This document shows positions 1 to 6,819 of a stretch of DNA of 11,259 bases, one piece after another. The stretch spans positions 1 through 11,259 of the forward strand of contig CAYRFV010000188.1 of the NCBI GenBank assembly GCA_964423545.1, written 5' to 3'. The notes beneath the pieces were generated by a model, which saw nothing but the letters and a program-made list of their open reading frames with translations, made no database searches and had not been told where the DNA came from. Within the stretch, counting starts at the first letter, position 1. Every line of letters starts with the position of its first letter. Origin of the DNA: JALOOE01 sp964423545 (GTDB taxonomy: Bacteria > Chloroflexota > Anaerolineae > CG2-30-64-16). Position numbers and translations under genes: made by a program.

Positions 1-17
1 CTCCTGAAACCAACGGA

Positions 18-56
18 GGCCCATATCCGCGACATGGATATGGGCCGTTTTGCTTT
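18..56 (+). terminator. Rho-independent-type terminator of an upstream gene
   Basis: A perfect 11-bp inverted repeat (GGCCCATATCC, 7-nt loop, GGATATGGGCC) spans 18-46 and is followed by the T-rich run GTTTTGCTTT. This is the layout of an intrinsic terminator on the plus strand. The gene it would end lies outside the window. It also separates mobA from upstream transcription unless there is read-through. Confidence 0.6.
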
Positions 57-70
57 GTAAGGCGGCGACC

Positions 71-697
71 ATGGGGATGCCCGATCTCTCTCTGCTGATT
101 CTCGCGGGCGGCAAGAGCAGCCGCATGGGCCTGGATAAAGCGTGGTTGGTCCGCGACGGTCGCCCGCTGGTGGTGCGCCTGGTGGATCGCCTGCACCCGC
201 TCGTCGCGGAGGTGATCGTCAGCACCAACCGGCCGCGCGACTTCGATGCCTGGCTGCCGGCTCTGCCCCTTCCCAGCCGAACCGTGGCCGACCGCCATCC
301 GGACGTGGGTCCGCTGGCCGGACTGCACGCCGGCCTCACGAGCGCGGCCTGCGACCTGGTCGTGACCCTTGCGACCGATATGCCATTCGTCTCGCCCGCG
401 TTGATCGGCTACCTGGCCGGGCTGGCTCCGGGGGTGGATGCCGTCGTCCCCCAGCTTCCCGACGGCGAGACAGGCGAGCTCGAATTCGAGCCGCTCCATG
501 CGATCTACCGCAAGAGCTGTCTGCCGGCGATCGAGCGCTGCCTGGCCGCAGGGCAACGCCGTGTCGTCAGCTTCTACCCACAGGTGCGGCTGCGAGCTGT
601 TCCCCCGGAAGAGATTCGGCGCCACGACCCCTTCTTGCGCTCCTTCATCAATGTGAACACGCCCCAGGAATGGCTGGCTGCGCAGCAGGATTTCTAG
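71..697 (+). CDS. mobA: Molybdenum cofactor guanylyltransferase (MobA)
   Basis: MobA transfers GMP from GTP to molybdopterin-Mo to make the guanine dinucleotide form of the cofactor used by DMSO-reductase-family enzymes; it acts in the cytoplasm. The 208-aa product has the family nucleotide-binding signature LAGGKSSRMGLDKA at residues 11-24, the DVGPLAGLHAGL segment at 78-89, and the metal-binding Asp in ATDMPFVSP (D103). The length fits the family (about 190-210 aa). I chose the ATG at 71, with a weak AAGGCGG five bases upstream; ATG 77 is equally possible. An in-frame TTG at 50 lies inside the terminator hairpin and is unlikely. The stop overlaps the convergent gene's stop in CTAG. No other molybdenum-cofactor gene is in the window, so the local context does not name its client enzyme. 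Confidence 0.93.
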   Translation: MGMPDLSLLILAGGKSSRMGLDKAWLVRDGRPLVVRLVDRLHPLVAEVIVSTNRPRDFDAWLPALPLPSRTVADRHPDVGPLAGLHAGLTSAACDLVVTLATDMPFVSPALIGYLAGLAPGVDAVVPQLPDGETGELEFEPLHAIYRKSCLPAIERCLAAGQRRVVSFYPQVRLRAVPPEEIRRHDPFLRSFINVNTPQEWLAAQQDF

Positions 698-1125
698 AAC
701 GGCGCGCCGCAGGCGCGAAGGTGGAGCAGCGCAGCGGCGTAGGCTTCCTCGGCGGTGTCAGCCCGGAAGGCGACTGCCTCGTCCCGATACGCGAAGCGGC
801 AGGTGTACGACCCATCGGCATAGAGCAGATCAAAGGTGTCCGAACCGGCCTCGGCCAGCATGCGGCGCAGCAGCTCCCGCAACTGGCTTTCGTGTGGCAG
901 CCAGAGGGTCTCGCCGAGATAGAGATAGTCGAGCGCCCATTCCGGCGTGCCGTGGAAGGTCACGGCCGGGGCGCCCTGCCACATCTCGATAATCGTGGCC
1001 ATGTCGTTGACGACGAAGACCAGATCATCCAGATTGCGGTCCGGGGCCACAAAGCGATCGCCGTGGAGCGGCTGCCAGGTGAGTCCGGCCTCCTTCAGCT
1101 TGCGCGCGGTCTCCAGTCCTATCAT
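694..1125 (-). CDS. Conserved Chloroflexota-type protein, function unknown
   Basis: This 143-aa soluble protein begins MIGLETARKLKEAGL and contains PDRNLDD (28-34), VTFHGTPEWALDYL (55-68) and a C-terminal segment DEAVAFRADTAEEAYAAALL that looks like a small alpha/beta domain end. I recall close relatives in Chloroflexota, often labelled 'pilus assembly protein CpaE', but no P-loop or receiver motif is visible, so that label should not be trusted. Start: the ATG at 1125 has an AGGAGG Shine-Dalgarno seven bases upstream. The longer in-frame ORF starting at 1155 lacks this. The gene converges on mobA, with stop codons overlapping in the palindrome CTAG (694-697), so there is no room for a terminator between them. 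Function unknown. Confidence 0.82.
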   Translation of the reverse strand: MIGLETARKLKEAGLTWQPLHGDRFVAPDRNLDDLVFVVNDMATIIEMWQGAPAVTFHGTPEWALDYLYLGETLWLPHESQLRELLRRMLAEAGSDTFDLLYADGSYTCRFAYRDEAVAFRADTAEEAYAAALLHLRACGAPF

Positions 1126-1361
1126 GCAGGGGCCTCCTCTCTCAAAAAAGAGCAATCCTGATTTTTCCTCGATTTCGCTCCAGTAAAGGCGTATCGTTTC
1201 CCTCCGTGCTGCGTTAGCTTATCATGAATTTCTCAAACATACCGTAGCACGCCATCCACATGGGTGCTTTGAGTCGTGGGCTGGTTTAGGCGTTCTTGCC
1301 TGGACGGGTCGGTCGCAATGCGCAATGTAACACTGCCACCATACAATCGGAGATAATCAGT
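1126..1361. other. Divergent intergenic region, no confident promoter
   Basis: This 236-bp region separates two divergently read genes and is more AT-rich than its surroundings, especially 1140-1240, so it should hold promoters for both. I found no convincing -35/-10 pair on either strand. A loose inverted repeat, GTGCTGCG (1206-1213) against CGTAGCAC (1243-1250), matches at 7 of 8 positions and could be an operator or chance. Only the Shine-Dalgarno sites next to each start codon are clear. Confidence 0.5.
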
Positions 1362-2174
1362 ATGGCTGACCTGGCAGGAGAAACAGTGGCTATGCGAGAG
1401 GCAATCGGGGTCAATGTAGGTCGAAAGGTAAAGATCGCCGCCGGCCTGTTTTGGGCAGACTATGGCGCCTTGGGCGCTCAGATCGAGGAGTTGACCGCCG
1501 CAGGCGTTGATTGGCTGCATCTCGAAATGCGAGATGGGAAGTATATGGACTTCTACGCCCCACGGGGTGGCGTCGATGTGCTGGAGGCGGCGCGCAGGCA
1601 CACGGACCTGGAAATCGAAGTCCAGTTGCAGATGATGCGGCCCAACCAGGTGCTGTTCAAGCAGCTGGCCGACCTGGGCGCAAACCTGATCTCGTTGCCC
1701 ATCGAAACCAGCGGCGAAACGTTGATTCAGAATATCACCTATATCAAAGAGACCCTGGGGGTCAAAGCAGGGATTTGGGCCTGGCAGGGCCTGCCGCTGG
1801 TGTTTTTCGAGCCGTTTCTCCATTACGTTGACATCATCGAATACGAGAGCCGGGCGCCCTTCTGGGTGCCCGTGAAACCCGGGAGAAGCCCCCATGCGGT
1901 CGATCCCATCGTCGTCGAGAGCATCGGCTCCCTTCATCAGATGTTGGTGGGCCGGGGACTGGAGAACCGGGTTGAGGTGATGGAGGACGGCGGGCTCAAT
2001 GCCAGCAACGTGGGGCCTCTGGTGCGGGCTGGCATGACCGTCGGCGAATTCTCGTCACCGCTGCTCAGAGGGACGAACGGCAAGTTCCGAGGCGGCGCAG
2101 GCGACATCGCCGCCGCCGTAGCGCATCTGCGCCGGGCCCTGGATGAAGCGTTGGTGCGCTACAAACCTGCATGA
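1362..2174 (+). CDS. Ribulose-phosphate 3-epimerase-like TIM-barrel protein
   Basis: The 270-aa product matches the ribulose-phosphate 3-epimerase fold: WLHLEMRDGKYM (51-62) stands where canonical enzymes have HxDxMDG, EVQLQMMRP (86-94) where they have DVHLM, followed by ADLGANLISLPIE (103-115) and EVMEDGGLNASNV (205-217), equivalent to VDGGVN. Canonical enzymes bind metal through His, Asp, His and Asp. Here these appear as H53, E55, Q88 and D209, so two of the four ligands differ. The protein is also about 50 residues longer than typical Rpe (about 220 aa). It may be a sugar-phosphate epimerase with a different substrate or a related lyase/isomerase. The ATG at 1362 has GGAGA eight bases upstream; GTG 1386 or ATG 1392 behind AGGAG (1376-1380) are alternatives. 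Its stop overlaps the next start (ATGA), implying an operon with coupled translation. Confidence 0.8.
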   Translation: MADLAGETVAMREAIGVNVGRKVKIAAGLFWADYGALGAQIEELTAAGVDWLHLEMRDGKYMDFYAPRGGVDVLEAARRHTDLEIEVQLQMMRPNQVLFKQLADLGANLISLPIETSGETLIQNITYIKETLGVKAGIWAWQGLPLVFFEPFLHYVDIIEYESRAPFWVPVKPGRSPHAVDPIVVESIGSLHQMLVGRGLENRVEVMEDGGLNASNVGPLVRAGMTVGEFSSPLLRGTNGKFRGGAGDIAAAVAHLRRALDEALVRYKPA

Positions 2175-3322
2175 TTCGGACCGGTATTGCCCTGATCGGC
2201 TACGGCGGCATCGGCCGCGTACACGCTCTGGCATACCGCTCACTGCAATTCCATTACGGTCTGCCCGCCGACGCTCTTCGGATCGTTGGCGTGGCGACGG
2301 GACACGCTGAGACCGCGGCACGGGCAGCACACGAGATCGGATGCGAGGTCTGGACGGATGACTATCGCACGCTGCTCGACCGCGCGGACGTGCACGTAGT
2401 TGATATCTGCACACCCAACTACGCGCACGAAGCTGTGGTGCTGGACGCTGCAGCGGCCGGCAAGCACCTTTACGTTGAGAAACCTCTGGCGCGCGATGTC
2501 GCCGAGGCCCGGCGGATGGCTCAAGCCGTGGCGCAGGCGCACCTCAAGGGCCAGGTGAGTTTCAATTTCCGTTTCACCCCTGCGGTTGTCCGTGCCCGAC
2601 AACTGATGGCCGCAGGCTTCACCGGTCGTAACTTCTCCTTTCACACCCGCTATCACCGCTCCAGCTACATCGCCCCTAAAAAACCCCTGTCCTGGCGGCT
2701 GAGTCGGGAAGCCGCCGGAGGGGGGGCGTTGTTCGATCTCGGATCGCACGCCCTGGATCTGGTGCACTATCTCCTGGGCGAGGTCAGTGAGATTAACGCC
2801 ACCCTTGAGACCCTGATCACAGAACGGCCCTTGAGCACAGGCGCCGCGGCCGCCGGCCGGGTGGACGTCGATGACCTCGCGCTGCTGCAACTGCGCATGG
2901 CGGATGGCTGCCTGGGTGTCATGGAGGTGTCGAGGATGGGCACCGGCGCGACCAACGATCTGCGGATCGAAATCTTCGGCGAGCTCGGCGCGCTCAGGGT
3001 GTCGCTCGATGAGCCCGATTGGCTCTATGTCTATGACGTCCGTGACGCTGACGGGCCGCTCGGCGGGATGCGCGGGTTCAAGCGCATCGAGACCGGGCAG
3101 CATTTCGACGGCCAGGTCATGCCGGACTGGACGATGCCGATGAACTTCATCCGCTCGCACGCCGAATCCCAATACCAGTTCCTGAGGGCGGTTTGGGAGG
3201 ACCGTGCACCGCAACCGGACCTCGATGACGGCCTGTACGTGCAGCGACTGATGGCGGCCGCCGCACTATCGTCTGCCGACCGCCGGTGGGTCCGGCTGGA
3301 TGAAGTGGATGGAGGCGAATGA
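2171..3322 (+). CDS. Gfo/Idh/MocA family NAD(P)-dependent oxidoreductase
   Basis: Enzymes of this family oxidise or reduce sugars, inositols and related polyols with NAD(P). The 383-aa protein opens with the Rossmann dinucleotide motif GYGGIG (10-15). It then has VVDICTPNYAHE (76-87), the family signature EKPLA (103-107, catalytic Lys K104), and the C-terminal-domain hallmark GGGALFDLGSHALDL (183-197), whose His is a usual active-site residue. The length is normal for the family. The start ATG at 2171 overlaps the stop of the epimerase-like gene by four bases, and its own stop overlaps the next gene in the same way, so the three are co-translated. With a dehydrogenase and an epimerase-like neighbour, a sugar or polyol catabolic route is likely, but the substrate cannot be read from the sequence. 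Confidence 0.93.
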   Translation: MIRTGIALIGYGGIGRVHALAYRSLQFHYGLPADALRIVGVATGHAETAARAAHEIGCEVWTDDYRTLLDRADVHVVDICTPNYAHEAVVLDAAAAGKHLYVEKPLARDVAEARRMAQAVAQAHLKGQVSFNFRFTPAVVRARQLMAAGFTGRNFSFHTRYHRSSYIAPKKPLSWRLSREAAGGGALFDLGSHALDLVHYLLGEVSEINATLETLITERPLSTGAAAAGRVDVDDLALLQLRMADGCLGVMEVSRMGTGATNDLRIEIFGELGALRVSLDEPDWLYVYDVRDADGPLGGMRGFKRIETGQHFDGQVMPDWTMPMNFIRSHAESQYQFLRAVWEDRAPQPDLDDGLYVQRLMAAAALSSADRRWVRLDEVDGGE

Positions 3323-4395
3323 TGCCATCGATGATGCAAGTGCCGGTGTTCCAGGGGGAAGGCAGGCTGGTCTTCGAGGACCGCAACATCCCGCGGCCCC
3401 AGGCCGACGATGACGTACTCGTAGCCATCGAAGCATGCGGCATCTGCGGCACCGACCTCAATATCCTGGCCGTCCCGCCGGCACACCAGGCCCGACCCGG
3501 CATCATCCTGGGCCACGAAGGGGTCGGCTTTGTGGCGGAAACGGGCCCGGCGGTTCACGGTCTTAAGCCGGGCGATCGGGTCGTCATTGCGCCCAGATTG
3601 ACTTGCGGCAAGTGTCGCTACTGCCGTCGCGGCATCGTCAACCAGTGCGAGAACTACCTGAGCGTCGGCACCTCGATCGACGGCGCCTTCGCGCCGTATC
3701 TGCGCGTCCCCGATCGGGCGCTCCACCGGATCGCGCCAGCTGTGGCGAAAGCGGACGCCGTGCTGTTCGAGCCGCTCTCCTGCGTCGTCGGCGCGGCGGC
3801 GCGGGCGCCCATGCGGCCCGGCGACCGGGTAGCAATCATCGGGGCCGGCCCGATCGGCGCGCTGTTCGCCATGCTGTACCGCACGATGGGCGCCGGCCAG
3901 ATCATCATGGCCGACATCTCGCCTGCCCGGCTGGACCAGGCCCGGCGCTTCGGCGCAGATGCGGTGCTGAACGCAGCCGAGATCGNNNNNNNNNNTCTAT
4001 TAGGCGGATATGAGGTGCTGATTTGATCCGATATAGATCTCATAGAAGACCTTTTGGATCTGACCGGCATCGGCGCAGACATCGTCGTGGATGCCGTGGG
4101 CAATCAACTGGGCATTGCGATCAACCTGGCCCGGCGCGGGGGCAGCGTGATCCTTTTCGGCTTGCGACCGCACGATTCGCCGGCCGTCAAGCAGTACACC
4201 ATCACCCGGTATGACCTGACGCTCTACGGCGCCTTCGTCGGCCTGAATCCGTTCGTGCAGACGATCCAACTGCTCGAAAGCGGCATCATCCATCCGGGTG
4301 CGCTGATCACCGATTGGCTTCCTCTCGAGCGACTGAGCGAGGGGATCGCACGCATGCGGTCGGGGCAGGGGATGAAGGTGGTGGTCGAGATGTAA
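3319..4395 (+). CDS. Zinc-dependent medium-chain dehydrogenase, broken by an assembly gap
   Basis: This is a threonine/sorbitol-dehydrogenase-like member of the medium-chain alcohol dehydrogenase family. Visible residues are the catalytic zinc ligands C40 (CGICGTD), H66-E67 (GHEGVG) and probably E151 (EPLSC), the structural zinc cysteines C96, C99, C102 and C110, and the cofactor motif GAGPIG (175-180). The acidic D199 after the next strand suggests NAD. The reading frame runs into 10 N at 3986-3995. After the gap a TGA (4024-4026) interrupts the same frame, which then continues with DLTGIGADIVVDAVG and a complete C-terminal half to the TAA at 4395. The break looks like a faulty contig join rather than a real pseudogene (see findings). 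GGAGG at 3311-3315 serves ATG 3319 or 3322; 3319 overlaps the upstream stop (ATGA). Confidence 0.88.
3986..3995. other. Assembly gap (10 N)
   Basis: Ten undefined bases lie inside the dehydrogenase gene. The length is a placeholder. The sequence just right of the gap (3997-4035) resembles the sequence just left of it (3946-3984), so the two contig ends probably overlap and little or nothing is missing. Confidence 0.97.
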
Positions 4396-4427
4396 GCGCG
4401 GCCGGCGGCTGAGCCGCCGGCCGCGCT
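4395..4427. terminator. 15-bp GC hairpin between convergent operons
   Basis: A perfect 15-bp inverted repeat (AGCGCGGCCGGCGGC, loop TGA, mirror arm) begins at the last base of the dehydrogenase stop codon and ends 15 bases before the stop of the convergent ATPase gene. It is symmetric, so it could end transcription from both sides. Neither side has a run of T, so it may act as a hairpin terminator without a U tract or as an mRNA 3'-end stabiliser. Confidence 0.65.
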
Positions 4428-4442
4428 GCATGGCGAAACGGT

Positions 4443-5420
4443 TCAGGCGAACAGCTGATCCGCCATCCGTTTGAGCATGGGTGTTCCCCGCACCTCGGTC
4501 TCGTACAGCGGCAGAATCGCCCGCACCATGCCGTCGAACTCCTTCCAGACCGTCTCCATGTGCTCCGCCTGCATGCCGACGCGGTTCTTGACGAATTCCG
4601 GCGCGTCGGCGCCGACGCTGGCCCGGTCGATCACCATATTGACGACCACCCCGCCGACCGGAATGCCGAACTCGTGGAACCAGTTGATGAAACGAGTGAT
4701 GACTGCGATCGGGAGCGCCTCGGGCAGCGTGACGAAAAAGAAGGAGGTCAGGCTGTCATCGGTCAACAAGGTTTTCGCCCGCCCCATGCGCGTGCGCAGA
4801 TTGAGCAGATAGTCCATCAGTGGATCCTTCTGCTGTTTGCGCTTGCTGTAGGACAGCATCTCACGCAGCGACATCGCCTCCTCGCGACTCTGCACCATCT
4901 TGTTGACCCACATGGAATAGACGCTCGACATGCCGAGCAGGCGACGCGCATTCGCCGTCGGAGCGGTGTCGAAGACATAGGCCTCGTACTTGTCTTCGAA
5001 CATCAGGTCGATCATGTTCTCGAACATGGCCGACTCCTCGAACGCGGGATTCATCGTCGCGGATTCCACGAATTCATCCGCCTTGGTCTTGATCTCCGCG
5101 AACTTCAGGAACCATTCGATCTTCTCGCGAATCTCCTTCTTCGACTTCTCGATGGTGTCCTTGGTGTCGATCTCGTAGGCCATCAGATTGGGCACGCCGG
5201 TGACCGGCGTGGGCTTTCCGAAGACGTTCTGGTCCAGCATGCTGGAGAGCGAATGGACGGGATTGGTGGAAGCCAGCAACGTCTTCTTGCCCTGACCCGC
5301 CAACCACAACGCCGCCGTGCCCGCGAGCACGGTCTTGCCCACACCGCCCTTGCCGCCGAAGAAGATGTACTTAAGGCGAGGATTCTCGGCCAGGTACTGG
5401 CGCATGCTCTTTTCGATCAT
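4443..5420 (-). CDS. ArsA/Get3-family ATPase, subunit with switch I Asn
   Basis: This 325-aa P-loop ATPase of the ArsA/Get3 family carries the deviant Walker A GGKGGVGKT (22-30), with signature lysine K24 and P-loop K29. Switch I reads STNPVHSLS (51-59), where ArsA and Get3 have DPxH: the catalytic Asp is replaced by N53 (codon AAT at 5264-5262). Switch II reads DTAPTAN (151-157), keeping DTAPT but losing the usual Gly-His. There is no cysteine anywhere, so neither the arsenite-binding cysteines of ArsA nor the zinc CxxC of Get3 exists. Start: ATG 5420 has AGGAGG six bases upstream. It lies 11 bases after the paralogous ATPase stop and is the last gene of the minus-strand operon. Most likely it is the less active or non-hydrolysing half of a heterodimer with its neighbour. 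An arsenic efflux role is unlikely. Confidence 0.9.
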   Translation of the reverse strand: MIEKSMRQYLAENPRLKYIFFGGKGGVGKTVLAGTAALWLAGQGKKTLLASTNPVHSLSSMLDQNVFGKPTPVTGVPNLMAYEIDTKDTIEKSKKEIREKIEWFLKFAEIKTKADEFVESATMNPAFEESAMFENMIDLMFEDKYEAYVFDTAPTANARRLLGMSSVYSMWVNKMVQSREEAMSLREMLSYSKRKQQKDPLMDYLLNLRTRMGRAKTLLTDDSLTSFFFVTLPEALPIAVITRFINWFHEFGIPVGGVVVNMVIDRASVGADAPEFVKNRVGMQAEHMETVWKEFDGMVRAILPLYETEVRGTPMLKRMADQLFA

Positions 5421-5431
5421 GGCACACCTCC

Positions 5432-6412
5432 TCACACGACCTGCTCGAACAGGGCGGTGGCCATCCGCTCGATCATCGGCAGTCCGGTGATGTCGCGCTC
5501 GAACTCAGGCACGCGCGTCAGCACGTCCTTGCCGAACACCTCATCGATCTTGCCCAGGTAGCCGCGCTGCATCTCCAGGCGGTTGCGCAGGTATTCGGGG
5601 ATCTCCTGGCTGGCCAGTTCGGTCGGAATGACGCGGTTGACGATATAGCCGGACAGCGGCACCTGGAACTTGGCAAACAACTCGGCTGCCTTGCGGGTGT
5701 CCAGGATGATCATTTCCTCGGGGATGATCACGAAGAAGAAGGCCGTCTTCTGCTTGTCAGTCAGAATGCCCGAAGAGGTGTTGATGCGGTGCTTGATGTA
5801 CTGGAGCTCACGGAGGATCTGATCCTCCTCGGACTCCTTGTGACGCTGCATCACTGCGGCGACCTTGGAGTACTCCTCCATCTCGGAGCGCAGTGCGGTG
5901 ATCTTGTCGATCCACTGGTCGTAGACCGAGGCCATGCTGAGGTAGTAGAGCGCGTGACCCAAGGGCACCAGGTCATAGATGTAGTAATCGTAGTTGCCGC
6001 TGACAACAATGTCGACGACCTCATCGAAGATGGCGCTCTCCTCCATGGCCGGTTCGGCTGCGGCAGCCTGGATGTAGTTCTCGATCTCGTCCGGGACCTG
6101 GTCCATCCCATACATGTCCAGGATCTTCTTGCGAATCTCATCCTGGTACTCGCGGATGCGGCGGTCGGCATCGATCTCCTGCGCGTACAGGTTCGGCATG
6201 ATCTCGACCGGCCCTTTGCCGAAGATATCCCGCTTGAAGATGTCGCTCAGGCTGGCCTGCGGATCGACCGAGAAGACCAACACCTTATAGCCCTGCTTGG
6301 CCAGCCAGTACGCGGTGGCCGCACTGAAGGTGGTCTTGCCCAAGCCGCCTTTCCCGCCGAACATGATATACCGGCGGTCAGGATTTTTCTCGAAGACCTC
6401 TCGTAGAGACAT
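5432..6412 (-). CDS. ArsA/Get3-family ATPase, subunit with switch I Asp
   Basis: This 326-aa paralogue of the downstream ATPase has Walker A GGKGGLGKTT (19-28), with signature lysine K21. Switch I is SVDPQASLSD (48-57), keeping the catalytic Asp D50. Switch II reads DLVPLGH (147-153), keeping Asp and Gly-His but with TAPT replaced by LVPL. Like its partner it has no cysteine. The middle (about 80-215) is charged and helical, the position of the client-binding helical subdomain in Get3. Start: ATG 6412 with GGAG six bases upstream. It lies 34 bases after the 88-aa small protein and 11 before the second ATPase. Adjacent, non-identical Get3-like pairs forming a complex are known from mycobacteria (Rv3679/Rv3680), which supports a heterodimer here. 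The client is not known. Confidence 0.9.
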   Translation of the reverse strand: MSLREVFEKNPDRRYIMFGGKGGLGKTTFSAATAYWLAKQGYKVLVFSVDPQASLSDIFKRDIFGKGPVEIMPNLYAQEIDADRRIREYQDEIRKKILDMYGMDQVPDEIENYIQAAAAEPAMEESAIFDEVVDIVVSGNYDYYIYDLVPLGHALYYLSMASVYDQWIDKITALRSEMEEYSKVAAVMQRHKESEEDQILRELQYIKHRINTSSGILTDKQKTAFFFVIIPEEMIILDTRKAAELFAKFQVPLSGYIVNRVIPTELASQEIPEYLRNRLEMQRGYLGKIDEVFGKDVLTRVPEFERDITGLPMIERMATALFEQVV

Positions 6413-6446
6413 GACATTCTCCGTAAGTGACGAGGGACCTGCCGGG

Positions 6447-6713
6447 TTACGCCAGCGCGTCCGTCAGATCCTTCTCGCGCAGCATGCGCCGCTTCCACGT
6501 GGAGATCTGAGGCACGACGTAGGGCAGAAGACGCAGGCTGTAGTAGGGCGGCAAGATGGGAATGCCCAGCAGATCGCCCATCGTAATCAGGATGAACAGA
6601 TGCTCCATGCTCCCGCGCGTCTTGAGCGCGTAGCGCGCCATGTCGTGGCCCGCCATGCCATACAGCACGCTCTTGACGCCATCCAGCCAGCTTCGTTTTT
6701 CATCTTCAGGCAT
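6447..6713 (-). CDS. Small ATPase-operon protein 1 (88 aa), unknown family
   Basis: I do not recognise a named family. The 88-aa product has a charged N-terminus, then a hydrophobic core EHLFILITMGDLLGIPILPP (37-56), then YYSLRLLPYVVPQISTW (57-73) and a basic tail ending LREKDLTDALA. The proline-rich hydrophobic stretch could form a short membrane hairpin or a buried interface. From E37 to D85 it is identical to the upstream small protein at 35 of 49 positions, so the two arose by duplication. ATG 6713 has GAGGTGA just upstream. The stop lies 34 bases before the active-type ATPase. Its constant company with two paralogous ATPases suggests that it is a partner, adaptor or client of one of them; this is inference. 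Confidence 0.83.
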   Translation of the reverse strand: MPEDEKRSWLDGVKSVLYGMAGHDMARYALKTRGSMEHLFILITMGDLLGIPILPPYYSLRLLPYVVPQISTWKRRMLREKDLTDALA

Positions 6714-6819
6714 GAGTCACCTCGCATAGATTCGTGTGGGCGCAGGCCGGACGCAGCCGGGCCCGCACAAGAAAGCGTGGGCGCACCGGATGCGCCCACG
6801 CGCGCGGTGCGACCGCGCA
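6714..6819 (-). promoter_or_regulatory. Structured spacer with GC hairpins between the small genes
   Basis: This 106-bp spacer is the only sizeable gap in the operon. It holds a perfect 10-bp inverted repeat, CGTGGGCGCA-CCGGA-TGCGCCCACG (6776-6800), which on the transcribed strand is followed by CTTTCTTGT, like a weak terminator or attenuator. A second, imperfect stem pairs 6734-6741 with 6760-6767 (7 of 8 pairs). The 9-mer GTGGGCGCA occurs at 6736 and again at 6777. I saw no credible promoter. It may tune expression of the last three genes relative to the first three. Confidence 0.5.

Noticed and set aside
1..60. Open frame LLKPTEAHIRDMDMGRFAL ending at TAA 58-60, as the tail of an upstream gene
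   Set aside because: It runs through a perfect terminator-like hairpin, so the open frame is probably chance. It cannot be excluded without upstream sequence.
142..1161. Long plus-strand frame (339 codons) across mobA and the convergent gene
   Set aside because: It is out of frame with mobA, rich in Arg/Gly/Pro/Ala as expected of GC-rich shadow frames, and spans two unrelated genes on opposite strands.
2240..3214. Minus-strand frame of 324 codons opposite the Gfo/Idh/MocA gene
   Set aside because: Antisense to a gene with strong family motifs; a consequence of high GC at third codon positions.
4000..4431. Minus-strand frame across the repaired dehydrogenase C-terminus
   Set aside because: Shadow of the dehydrogenase; it overlaps the terminator hairpin and the faulty join.
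4560..5561. Plus-strand frame of 333 codons opposite the ATPases
   Set aside because: His/Arg/Leu/Asp-rich mirror of the ATPase codons, no start signal, crosses a gene boundary.
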